Source: Polaromonas sp.
GTDB lineage: Bacteria > Pseudomonadota > Gammaproteobacteria > Burkholderiales > Burkholderiaceae_C
Direction of reading: 5' to 3'
NCBI GenBank assembly: GCA_021731285.1
Contig: JAKFXR010000034.1
Span: 1-57,785, forward strand
DNA: 57,785 nt
Within the stretch, counting starts at the first letter, position 1, and the number at the start of each line of letters is the position of its first letter. The notes beneath the pieces were generated by a model. It was not told where the DNA came from. It worked only from the letters and a program-made list of their open reading frames with translations, and did no database searches. This document shows, in pieces, positions 27,359 through 34,774 of this stretch. A program made the position numbers and the translations under genes.

Positions 27359-28141
27359 ATGCCCATGACTGATTCCCTGCCCAACCCGTCCCTGACGCAC
27401 CTGGTCCTGATTCCCAGCTACAACCCCGGCCCCAAAGTTTATGAAACCGTTCGCTCCGCGCGGGAGCAGTGGAGCCCGGTGTGGGTGGTGGTCGACGGCA
27501 GCAGCGATGACAGCGCGCAGGGCCTGCTGGCCATGGCAGGGCAGGACGAGGGCCTGAAGGTCATTGTGCTGCCCACCAATGTGGGCAAGGGTGCGGCTGT
27601 GCTGCATGGCATCGATCAGGCTGCTGCCCAGGGCTTCACCCACGTGCTGACGATGGACTCGGATGGCCAGCACCCGGCGCATCTGATCCCCCAGTTCATG
27701 GCCACCTCGGCTGCGCAACCTTCAGCCATGGTGCTGGGCGTACCGGTCTTTGCTGCCGACGCGCCGCGCCTGAGGGTCAATGGCCGCAAGGTGTCCAACG
27801 GCTGGGCCGATCTGGAAACCCTGTGGGCGGGCATTGGTGACTCACTGTTCGGATTTCGCGTTTATCCGATTGGGCCGCTGCGCCGGGTGATGCACGGCCA
27901 GCGCTGGATGCGCCGCTTTGACTTCGACCCCGAGGCTGTGGTGCGCATGTGCTGGCTGGGCGTCAAACCCGTCAACCTTCCGGCGACCGTCAAATATTTC
28001 CGCGCTGATGAGGGCGGCGTGTCTCACTTCAATTACCTGCGCGATAACCTGTTGCTGTCATGGATGCACTCGCGCCTGCTGCTGGGATTCATCATTCGCC
28101 TGCCGCTGCTGCTGTGGCGGCGAGTCACACGGCAGGGATGA
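27359..28141 (+). CDS. Family 2 glycosyltransferase, aryl-polyene cluster
   Basis: 260 residues. GT-A fold landmarks are IPSYNPGPKV near the start, VVVDGSSDDS, and the DSDGQHP metal-binding DxD-type motif. The C-terminal RLLLGFIIRLPLLLWRRV could associate with the membrane. It resembles dolichol-phosphate-mannose-type glycosyltransferases found in polyene pigment clusters, where they may attach a sugar or build the lipid anchor. The last 17 nt overlap the end of the convergent methyltransferase gene. Confidence 0.85.
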   Translation: MPMTDSLPNPSLTHLVLIPSYNPGPKVYETVRSAREQWSPVWVVVDGSSDDSAQGLLAMAGQDEGLKVIVLPTNVGKGAAVLHGIDQAAAQGFTHVLTMDSDGQHPAHLIPQFMATSAAQPSAMVLGVPVFAADAPRLRVNGRKVSNGWADLETLWAGIGDSLFGFRVYPIGPLRRVMHGQRWMRRFDFDPEAVVRMCWLGVKPVNLPATVKYFRADEGGVSHFNYLRDNLLLSWMHSRLLLGFIIRLPLLLWRRVTRQG

Positions 28142-28934
28142 CTCCGGCGGCACGCGCTGCGTTGCCCGCTGGCTGGAGTGGCTTGATCGCCTGGTATTCG
28201 GAGAAAACGCCCACTTCCAGGTGCTGGCGTACCTCTGACAGACCCTCTGCCCGCAAGGTGGCGATGACCTGCTCCGGAGGAACACAGGCTTCAATGCTGT
28301 CCCAGTAATAGCGCCAGATGGTGGTGGTGTCGCGTCGCCGGGTCACAAGCCGGCTCAAAAACGGGATCACGCCACGCATGTAAGTCTTGAGCACCCACTT
28401 TCCCACAGGGCTTTTGGCCTGGGTGATTTCGAGAATGCACAGGCGTCCTCCGGGTTTGAGGACGCGGTGAAACTCCGCGAAGGCTACACCCAGGTCGCTG
28501 ATATGGCGCAGGGCATAGCCCATGCTGAGAAAATCAAAATGGTTGTCCGGAAATGGCAGCGACTCGGCCCGGCCTTCGACCAGCGTGATCCCGTGCGGAA
28601 GTTTGCTGGCGGCCAGCATGCCGGGGCTGGGGTCGATGCCGGTTACCAGCGACGCGTCACCCGTCACCACGCAAGCCTGCGCTGCGACCAGCCCGGTGCC
28701 CACCCCCACATCAAGCACGCGCATGCCCGCCTTCAGGCCGGCACGCACCAGGGCAAGGCGGCGATAGCGCGAGCCCGTGCCCCACGCAAGCATGGCTTCC
28801 ACGCGGTCGTAATCGCCAGCGGTACTGTCAAAAATCCCGCGCAGGTAGGTCTGCCTGTCCTGCTCGCTCTCGTAGTAGCTGGTCAGGGGCAGGTGCGGCG
28901 CGTGCGCCGCTGGAGCCGGCTGGGATGTTTTCAT
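28125..28934 (-). CDS. UbiE/COQ5-like SAM methyltransferase, aryl-polyene cluster
   Basis: 269 residues from the ATG at 28934 with AAAGG upstream; the open frame reaches 29048 but that start is weaker. Motif I is VLDVGVGTGLVAAQA, motif II TGIDPSPGM, and the FDFLSMGYALRHISD region is close to UbiE. Its place at the end of the leftward polyene operon suggests O-methylation of the aryl head group rather than ubiquinone or menaquinone synthesis. It is the last gene of the operon and converges on the glycosyltransferase gene. Confidence 0.8.
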   Translation of the reverse strand: MKTSQPAPAAHAPHLPLTSYYESEQDRQTYLRGIFDSTAGDYDRVEAMLAWGTGSRYRRLALVRAGLKAGMRVLDVGVGTGLVAAQACVVTGDASLVTGIDPSPGMLAASKLPHGITLVEGRAESLPFPDNHFDFLSMGYALRHISDLGVAFAEFHRVLKPGGRLCILEITQAKSPVGKWVLKTYMRGVIPFLSRLVTRRRDTTTIWRYYWDSIEACVPPEQVIATLRAEGLSEVRQHLEVGVFSEYQAIKPLQPAGNAARAAGVIPAV

Positions 28935-29155
28935 GAATGTGCCTTTCAGCCGGTGCTGCACGCCTGGGAAGGCGCCATGCGTCGACGGGAATTTGGGTGA
29001 GCGGGCTGCCTTCGCAGGCAACAGGACATAAACAGGCTTGCGCAGCATGCGGCCTGCTACCAGTTTCCGGCGTTTTATGCTGAAGTCAATCGGACAAGTT
29101 CGACAAAGGAGGTCTTACCCATCCCTGAGGTGTGGCCTGCGAGCCGTCTACCCCG

Positions 29156-29887
29156 TCAGATCATGCCGCCGTTGATGGAGATGACCTGGCCGCTGATGTA
29201 GGCTGCCTGATCGGAAGCCAGGAAACCGACGAGGTCGGCAACCTCTTCGGCCCTGCCCGCCCGTTTCATGGGCACCATGGCGTTGATGACTTCCGGGCTG
29301 AAGCTGTCTTTCGTCATCGCCGTGTCAATGATGCCGGGCGCCACCGCGTTGACCGTGATGCCGCGGCTGGCGACTTCAAGTGCCAGTGATTTGGTGGCAG
29401 CGTGCAACGCGCCCTTGGCGGCCGAATAGTTGACCTGCCCCCGGTTGCCGGCCACTGCCGCCACCGAGGTGATGCTGATGATGCGACCCCAGCGGGTGCG
29501 GATCATCGGCAGGGTCAGCGGCTGCGTCACGTGAAAAAATCCGTTGAGCGACACGTCAAGCACACGCTGCCACTGCGCCAGTTGCATCCCCGGAAAAACC
29601 GAGTCGTCGTGAATGCCTGCATTGTTGACCACCACCTGGATGGAGCCTTCGTCAAGCAGGGCCTGCAGGGCAGCTGCGGTAGCGCCGGCGTCGGTCACGT
29701 CAAAGGCGACAGCCTGGGCCTGGCCGCCCTGGGCCAGAATGTCGGCCACCACGGCCTGGGCTTTGTCCACCTGGCTGTTGGCGTGCACGATGACATGAAA
29801 ACCGTCAGCGGCCAGTCGCCGGCAGATGGCCGAGCCGATGCCGCCGCTGCCGCCAGTGATGAGTGCGCGTTTCGGAGAAGGATTCAT
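29156..29887 (-). CDS. 3-oxoacyl-ACP reductase (FabG/ApeQ-like)
   Basis: 243 residues, usual FabG length. The NADPH site is TGGSGGIGSAI, the catalytic Ser is in ISITSVAAVAG and the Tyr/Lys pair in YSAAKG. In aryl-polyene assembly it reduces each 3-oxoacyl-ACP intermediate before dehydration. Located between the dehydratase gene (upstream) and the methyltransferase gene in the leftward operon. A housekeeping fabG is unlikely here given the dedicated ketosynthases next to it. Confidence 0.9.
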   Translation of the reverse strand: MNPSPKRALITGGSGGIGSAICRRLAADGFHVIVHANSQVDKAQAVVADILAQGGQAQAVAFDVTDAGATAAALQALLDEGSIQVVVNNAGIHDDSVFPGMQLAQWQRVLDVSLNGFFHVTQPLTLPMIRTRWGRIISITSVAAVAGNRGQVNYSAAKGALHAATKSLALEVASRGITVNAVAPGIIDTAMTKDSFSPEVINAMVPMKRAGRAEEVADLVGFLASDQAAYISGQVISINGGMI

Positions 29888-29913
29888 GGCAACTCCTGTT
29901 GTCTGTTCAATTG

Positions 29914-30420
29914 TTACGCCGCGCCCGAAACCGGAACACCTGGCATGCCCAGCACCGAGGCGTCCAGCACCACCACTGCACGCCCACTCACCAGTATCCG
30001 GGAATCACCCTGCACGGTGAAGCTGTAAAGCACTGTGTTGGCGTCACCCGTCATGCGTTCTGCCTGGACCGTGAGAGGGCCGGTGATGGTGTCCAGTTGC
30101 TCCACGAGCAGATGGACGTTGCGCACGCTGGCCAGGAAACCCCCTCGCGGCGGAACCGCAGCGGTGCGCCCATGGGCAGCTTTTTCAGCCATGAGCGCGC
30201 CATGCATGGCCATCGCCTGCGCAGCATATTCAATCCCGCAAGCTGCGCCCAACCTGCCATGGGCGCGCAAGGGGTGGTCGGCGGCGCGATGGCTGTCTGT
30301 CCGGCAGCTGATGTGGTTGTCGTCCCAGGCGGTGACAGCGTCCAGCAGACACATGCTGGCTTGATGAGGAATGCGGCGGGCAATCTCGCTGCGGTCCAGG
30401 CCCTGCGCGGCGCCGTTCAA
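29914..30420 (-). CDS. Hotdog-fold 3-hydroxyacyl-ACP dehydratase (ApeP-like)
   Basis: 168 residues from a TTG at 30420 that overlaps the preceding stop as TTGA; no upstream ATG is available without a longer overlap. RIPHQASMCLLDAV and HPLRAHGRLGAACGIEYAAQ match the hotdog dehydratase pattern seen in ApeP-like proteins of polyene clusters, with the His of PHQ and of LRAHG as candidates for catalysis. It would create the double bonds of the conjugated chain together with the second hotdog protein at 38675-38980. Confidence 0.8.
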   Translation of the reverse strand: MNGAAQGLDRSEIARRIPHQASMCLLDAVTAWDDNHISCRTDSHRAADHPLRAHGRLGAACGIEYAAQAMAMHGALMAEKAAHGRTAAVPPRGGFLASVRNVHLLVEQLDTITGPLTVQAERMTGDANTVLYSFTVQGDSRILVSGRAVVVLDASVLGMPGVPVSGAA

Positions 30421-31241
30421 AACGAAACCCCGACGGAGAGTTGCAGGCCTTGCAGATAAGACAGCACAACCATGCGGTCCTGCTTTCGGGCGATGGCCTG
30501 CAGCAGGGGAAGCGCCCTGGCTGCGGGAATGGAGGTTCGCAACAGTTCGAGGTCAGCGTTGTCCATGGTGCTGGCCGCGGCTGTGCTCATGCTGCTCGCG
30601 CCATCCAGTGTCAGTCGGACGTCGCCGGGCGCACGCTGGCGCGGGCTGATGACCAGGGCCACGCCAAAGGTGTCCGTCAGCGGCCGTACGCTGCGCAGCG
30701 GTTCCGGGTAGTCGGTGTCATAGCACACCAGCAGCACTGGCGTGTCATCGACGATGGCCATGGTCATGGCTTCCAGCAGTCCGGCCCCGAAGCTGGCGTC
30801 ATGGGCGCACAGCACTGACGAACTCGCCATCGCGCCGCTGGAGATGCTCCAGTAGCCTGAAGGCGCGTTGTGCACCGAGTTGTGAAAACGTGTGGGCGAA
30901 ATCAGGCGGTCACTTGAGGCCAGCGCGCTGCAGATCTCGTGGCAATTGATGCCGTCGCCGCTGGACGACGAGAAAACCGATGGCAGGCTGCTGATCGGGA
31001 GTCCGGACGCGGTCACGGCTTCCTGCCCGACGGCCAGGGAGACCTTGACGACCGCGCCAGCGCGTCGGCGCTCTGCGGCGGGCAGGGCCATGGGCAAGGG
31101 CAGCACTGTCCGCTCGGCCTGGTAAGTGGTCTGGCCAGTGAGCGCCGCCTGGCTGGCTTCCCAGCCGGGAAGCGCAGGTCCGAGCAGGCCGATGCCATGG
31201 ATGTAAACGCTCAGCGGCTGGGTGGGGTGAGGGCCTGTCAT
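30417..31241 (-). CDS. Beta-ketoacyl synthase-like chain-length-factor protein (ApeC-like)
   Basis: 274 residues from the ATG at 31241, preceded by AAAGGCGAC; another ATG at 31262 would overlap the upstream gene. It resembles the N-terminal half of ketosynthases, but at the expected nucleophile position reads FSSSSGDG without Cys and it lacks the C-terminal His blocks. Such truncated, Cys-less relatives pair with an active ketosynthase and set chain length in aryl-polyene systems. Overlaps the dehydratase gene by TTGA. Confidence 0.75.
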   Translation of the reverse strand: MTGPHPTQPLSVYIHGIGLLGPALPGWEASQAALTGQTTYQAERTVLPLPMALPAAERRRAGAVVKVSLAVGQEAVTASGLPISSLPSVFSSSSGDGINCHEICSALASSDRLISPTRFHNSVHNAPSGYWSISSGAMASSSVLCAHDASFGAGLLEAMTMAIVDDTPVLLVCYDTDYPEPLRSVRPLTDTFGVALVISPRQRAPGDVRLTLDGASSMSTAAASTMDNADLELLRTSIPAARALPLLQAIARKQDRMVVLSYLQGLQLSVGVSF

Positions 31242-31251
31242 CTGTCGCCTT

Positions 31252-32463
31252 TCAACCGGCACGGCTAAAAATCAGGCTGCAATTGGTGCCGCCAAAACCG
31301 AAAGAATTGCTCAGCACGTGCTTCATGGCTTGTTCACGGTTTTCCATCAGGTAGTCCACCGCAATGGCCGGATCCTGCTGGCGGGTATGCACGCCGCCGG
31401 GCATCACCCCATGCTGCAAGGCCAGTGCGCTGATGACGGCCTCGAGGCCGCCGGCCGCGCCCAATGCATGGCCGGTGGCGCCCTTGGTAGAGCTGCAGGG
31501 TACGGCGTGGTCGCCAAATACCGAGGCCACGGCCTTGCCTTCGGCTGCGTCGTTGGACGGCGTGGCCGTCCCGTGCAGGTTGATGTAGTTGATGTCGCGG
31601 GCTTGCAGCCCGGCGGTTTGCAGCGCTTGCTGCATGGCCATGGACGCGCCCAGACCGTCGGGGTGCGGCGCTGACATGTGGTGCGCGTCGCTGGACTCGC
31701 CCACACCGCGCAGCAGCACTGCGCCGGCAGCAAGCCTGTCGGGGGCGCGTTCAAGCAGGATGAATGCCGCGCCTTCGCCGATGGAAATCCCGTTGCGCTC
31801 CGTATCGTAGGGCCGGCAGGGACTGCTTGAGAGCAGGTCCAGCGAATTGAAACCGTACAGCGTCGTCAGGCACAGGGTATCCACCCCGCCGACCACGGCA
31901 GCGTCGATCAGCCCTGCCTGCATCATGCGGCTGGCCGAAGCAAAAACCTTGGCGCTGGATGAGCATGCCGAGGAAATGGACGCGGCCGGTCCCTGCAGAT
32001 ACAGGTAGTCGCGCACAAAGCGGCTGATCGAAAAGGAGTTGTGCGTGGCGTCATAGACAAAGTCCGCCGGCAGAGCTCCGGTGCCGGGGTCCAGCCGGCG
32101 GTATGCGAGTTCTGTCTGCAGGATGCCTGAAGTGCTGGTGCCGATGAAAACGCCGACCCGCTGCGCGCCGACGCGTGCGACGGTGGTCGCGACAGCTTGC
32201 GCAAATCCGTCCTGGCGCAAGCCGATTTGTGCCAGGCGGTTGTTGCGGCAGTCGTAGGGGGCAAGATCGGTACGCAAAACCTCATCATCCACACCTGCCA
32301 CCTCGCCCACCCAGGTGCTCAGGGTGACGCTGTCGAAGGCGCAGGAACTCAAGCCGCTGCTGCGCAAACGCAAGGCGGCCAGCGTGGCGTCCAGCCCGCG
32401 GCCAATGCAACTGGTCGCGGTGAAATGGGCGAGATGCAGGGGAGGTAGGGGACTGTTGGACAT
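31252..32463 (-). CDS. Beta-ketoacyl-ACP synthase (FabF-like, ApeO/ApeR type)
   Basis: 403 residues from the ATG at 32463 (MSNSPLPPLHLAHF). The Cys-His-His triad is complete: Cys in SISSACSSSAK, His in NLHGTATPSND, His in KGATGHALGAAGG. It extends the polyene chain by decarboxylative condensation with malonyl-ACP. Only one full ketosynthase is present in this operon, while canonical aryl-polyene clusters usually carry two plus a chain length factor. Starts 7 nt after the neighbouring methyltransferase gene ends. Confidence 0.9.
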   Translation of the reverse strand: MSNSPLPPLHLAHFTATSCIGRGLDATLAALRLRSSGLSSCAFDSVTLSTWVGEVAGVDDEVLRTDLAPYDCRNNRLAQIGLRQDGFAQAVATTVARVGAQRVGVFIGTSTSGILQTELAYRRLDPGTGALPADFVYDATHNSFSISRFVRDYLYLQGPAASISSACSSSAKVFASASRMMQAGLIDAAVVGGVDTLCLTTLYGFNSLDLLSSSPCRPYDTERNGISIGEGAAFILLERAPDRLAAGAVLLRGVGESSDAHHMSAPHPDGLGASMAMQQALQTAGLQARDINYINLHGTATPSNDAAEGKAVASVFGDHAVPCSSTKGATGHALGAAGGLEAVISALALQHGVMPGGVHTRQQDPAIAVDYLMENREQAMKHVLSNSFGFGGTNCSLIFSRAG

Positions 32464-32470
32464 GTTTGTT

Positions 32471-33217
32471 TCAGGAGGCGGTGGACGGCAGCCGCGCGAT
32501 GAGCAGAACGTTGGCAAACGGCGTGCCCTGGCTCATGGGTCGCGCCTCGACTTCGAATCCAAGTTTTTGCAGCGCAATTTTCCAGTCGGCAAGGGGTCGG
32601 CAGTACAGGGTGCCCAGGCGGTGACCGCGCAGCGTGGTCACGACATGGTCTACCCAGTTGCTGATGGCAAAGGGCAGGCCGGCGGCGGCATCGCCTACCC
32701 GCAGCAGCAACAAGCCAGCGGGAGGCAGGGACTGGCGCACGCGCTGGAGTACATCATCTTGCGCGGCGACTGGAACATAGTGCAGCACATCCAGAATCAC
32801 GACCGCGTCAGCCTGACCAAAATCAGCGCTGCACATGTCAGCCTGGACGAACTCAGCCTGGCCCGACGCCACGGCCGGTGCGAGTGCCTTGTTGGCACGG
32901 GCTACGTCATGGGCCATCAACTCGATGCCCCGCACAAAGGAGCTTGCTGGCGCCGAGGGCCAGGCCTGTGGCCATTCGCCGCGCGCCGCGCAGGCCTGTG
33001 CAGCCAGCAGCCAGGAAGTCAGCAGTCCCTGGCCGCAGCCAATGTCGAGAATGCGCGAGCGCCCGGCCAGCAAGCCTGCGCTCAGCAGGTGAACAAATGC
33101 AGGGTCGCCTCCCAGCTTGCCCCTGGCAAAAGACCAGGTGTAAATGCCGCCTGACTTGTAGGGGGCAATCGCCAGTGCGATGAGATGGTTGACGAAAGCA
33201 GAAGGCGTGGATGTCAT
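32471..33217 (-). CDS. Class I SAM methyltransferase, aryl-polyene cluster
   Basis: 248 residues. Motif I is RILDIGCGQGLLTSWLLAA, followed by GIELMAHDVARA and ADAVVILDVLHYVP, the typical small-molecule methyltransferase layout. It is distinct from the UbiE-like enzyme at the end of the operon, so the product may be methylated at two positions or one enzyme may act on the carrier lipid. Substrate not determinable from sequence. Confidence 0.8.
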   Translation of the reverse strand: MTSTPSAFVNHLIALAIAPYKSGGIYTWSFARGKLGGDPAFVHLLSAGLLAGRSRILDIGCGQGLLTSWLLAAQACAARGEWPQAWPSAPASSFVRGIELMAHDVARANKALAPAVASGQAEFVQADMCSADFGQADAVVILDVLHYVPVAAQDDVLQRVRQSLPPAGLLLLRVGDAAAGLPFAISNWVDHVVTTLRGHRLGTLYCRPLADWKIALQKLGFEVEARPMSQGTPFANVLLIARLPSTAS

Positions 33218-33278
33218 GGAAGAGAGGCAGGTAGGGGAGAGGGACAGAGTCTCCTGCGGATTGTCATTGAATCAATAC

Positions 33279-33974
33279 TCAAGCGGTGACTGGAACGATG
33301 TGGTCATCGGACCGGGTCCGCTGCAGGTAGCGCAGTGCCCCCCAGCTCGTGATCAGACCCAGGGCCAGTCCGGCCCACATGTCCACCGCTACATGCTGGC
33401 GTGTGGCTACCGTGGAGTAGGTGATGCCGATACACCAGAGCGCATTAAAAAGCGTCACCCACAGCGGCGCGCCAAAACGCCGCAGCTGGTGGTGCAGCCA
33501 GACGCCGGAATACACCGCGGTCGCGACGTGCAGCGAGGGACAGGCATTGCCCGAGGCATCCATGTTTTTGAGGAAGTCCACCCCTGGGTGCAGGGACCAG
33601 TCGATGTTGGCAGCAGGAACGGCAGTTGGCCAGAAATAGAAAATGATCAGTCCGGTCAAACAGGTGGCGGTCATGCCCAGGGTGAAGGCCTGGAGTTCGC
33701 GCCGGACGGCAAGAAACGCCGGCGGCAGGGAAACATAGACCCACAACGAGACATACAGGGGCAAAGCCGCGGGCTGAAAGCTGATGAGTCGGTCCACCAG
33801 AGTGACGGGCATCAGCGTGACAGGGTAGGCCGGAAACTTCAACAGGTAAAAGTAGGCGCCGAAAAACACGGCAATAAAAGCCGGTATACCGATACTTTTC
33901 AGGCGCAGGTAAGGGAGCAAGGCCTGTAGGGCCAGGCGATACCAGGGCGTCTGCGGATGACGCAGAGCCGTCAT
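33279..33974 (-). CDS. PAP2-superfamily membrane phosphatase, aryl-polyene cluster
   Basis: 231 residues with about six membrane segments. The phosphatase motifs are GNACPSLHVATA (SxxxH) and TRQHVAVDMWAG (catalytic His and Asp). It resembles inositol-phosphotransferase/phosphatidate phosphatase-type PAP2 proteins. It overlaps the deacetylase gene by ATGA. PAP2 proteins are not part of the minimal aryl-polyene set; here it may dephosphorylate a lipid carrier formed by the acyltransferase and glycosyltransferase. Confidence 0.8.
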   Translation of the reverse strand: MTALRHPQTPWYRLALQALLPYLRLKSIGIPAFIAVFFGAYFYLLKFPAYPVTLMPVTLVDRLISFQPAALPLYVSLWVYVSLPPAFLAVRRELQAFTLGMTATCLTGLIIFYFWPTAVPAANIDWSLHPGVDFLKNMDASGNACPSLHVATAVYSGVWLHHQLRRFGAPLWVTLFNALWCIGITYSTVATRQHVAVDMWAGLALGLITSWGALRYLQRTRSDDHIVPVTA

Positions 33975-34774
33975 GGCAGGGCCTCGCGCAAAGTGACGGC
34001 CCTTAGCTGGCTGGCTGCAGCCGCTTCGAGCAAGCCGGGAAGCACTTCGAGAATCACCGGTACGCCGCCCGGGGTGCGCGCAGCATTGCCATCATGCAAA
34101 AGCAAGATTGCGCCGGCCTTCAGATCAGGCAGCAACCTTGACGTGACGCGTGCGGCATCGCCCACCCGGGTGTCGAAACCACGCGCAGACCAACTGGCCA
34201 GTTGCAAGCCCAAACGGGCCAGAACCGGCTCCAGAAACGGGTTGCGCAAGCCGGCGGGGGCCCGGAAGAACCGGGGGCGCTGGCCGGTAATGGAAGTAAT
34301 CGTGTCCTGCGCGGCTTTTACTTCGCGCGTAATGCCGCGCGTGCCCATCACGGAGAAGTGATGGTGGTGGTGCTGGCTGTGATTTTCAATGGCATGACCG
34401 CGCCTGACGATTTCCCGGCAGAGCTCGGGATGGCGCGCGGCTTTCTCGCCGATGCAAAAGAAGGTGGCCCGCGCGCCGTAGCGGTCGAGCAGGTCCAGCA
34501 CCTGCGGGGTGACCACGGGGTCGGGGCCGTCATCGATGGTCAGGGCGATTTCCTGACGATCCGCAGAAGGCAATCGCGTCCAGTTCGGCCCCAGCCACCG
34601 GCTGCGGGGCCAAAGACCGACGCCGGCAATCAGCGCATGGTTGGCAACCACCGCCGCCAGAGCCCATGGCCATAGCTGCGAAGCGACAACGGTGGCGGCG
34701 ACGGCCAAGCCATGAACAGCAATGGAGCTGCGCATCAGGGTGGAGGAGTGCCAGCGCGGATCAGGCGGGGACAT
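33971..34774 (-). CDS. Polysaccharide deacetylase (carbohydrate esterase 4 type)
   Basis: 267 residues from the ATG at 34774; the frame is open to 34894 but that would run 130 bp into the transporter gene. The TIDDGPDP motif 1 with the paired Asp and HSQHHHHHF motif 2 with the His zinc ligands define the NodB domain, then RAPAGLRNP. An N-terminal hydrophobic pair (HGLAVAATVVASQLW, ALAAVVANHALIAGVGLW) makes it membrane-anchored. It probably removes an N-acetyl group from a sugar attached to the polyene lipid. This is inferred from the adjacent glycosyltransferase and PAP2 genes. Confidence 0.8.
   Translation of the reverse strand: MSPPDPRWHSSTLMRSSIAVHGLAVAATVVASQLWPWALAAVVANHALIAGVGLWPRSRWLGPNWTRLPSADRQEIALTIDDGPDPVVTPQVLDLLDRYGARATFFCIGEKAARHPELCREIVRRGHAIENHSQHHHHHFSVMGTRGITREVKAAQDTITSITGQRPRFFRAPAGLRNPFLEPVLARLGLQLASWSARGFDTRVGDAARVTSRLLPDLKAGAILLLHDGNAARTPGGVPVILEVLPGLLEAAAASQLRAVTLREALP

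Noticed and set aside
28125-28934. ubiE/menG of quinone synthesis
   Set aside because: Embedded at the end of the polyene operon, so a dedicated methyltransferase is more likely.
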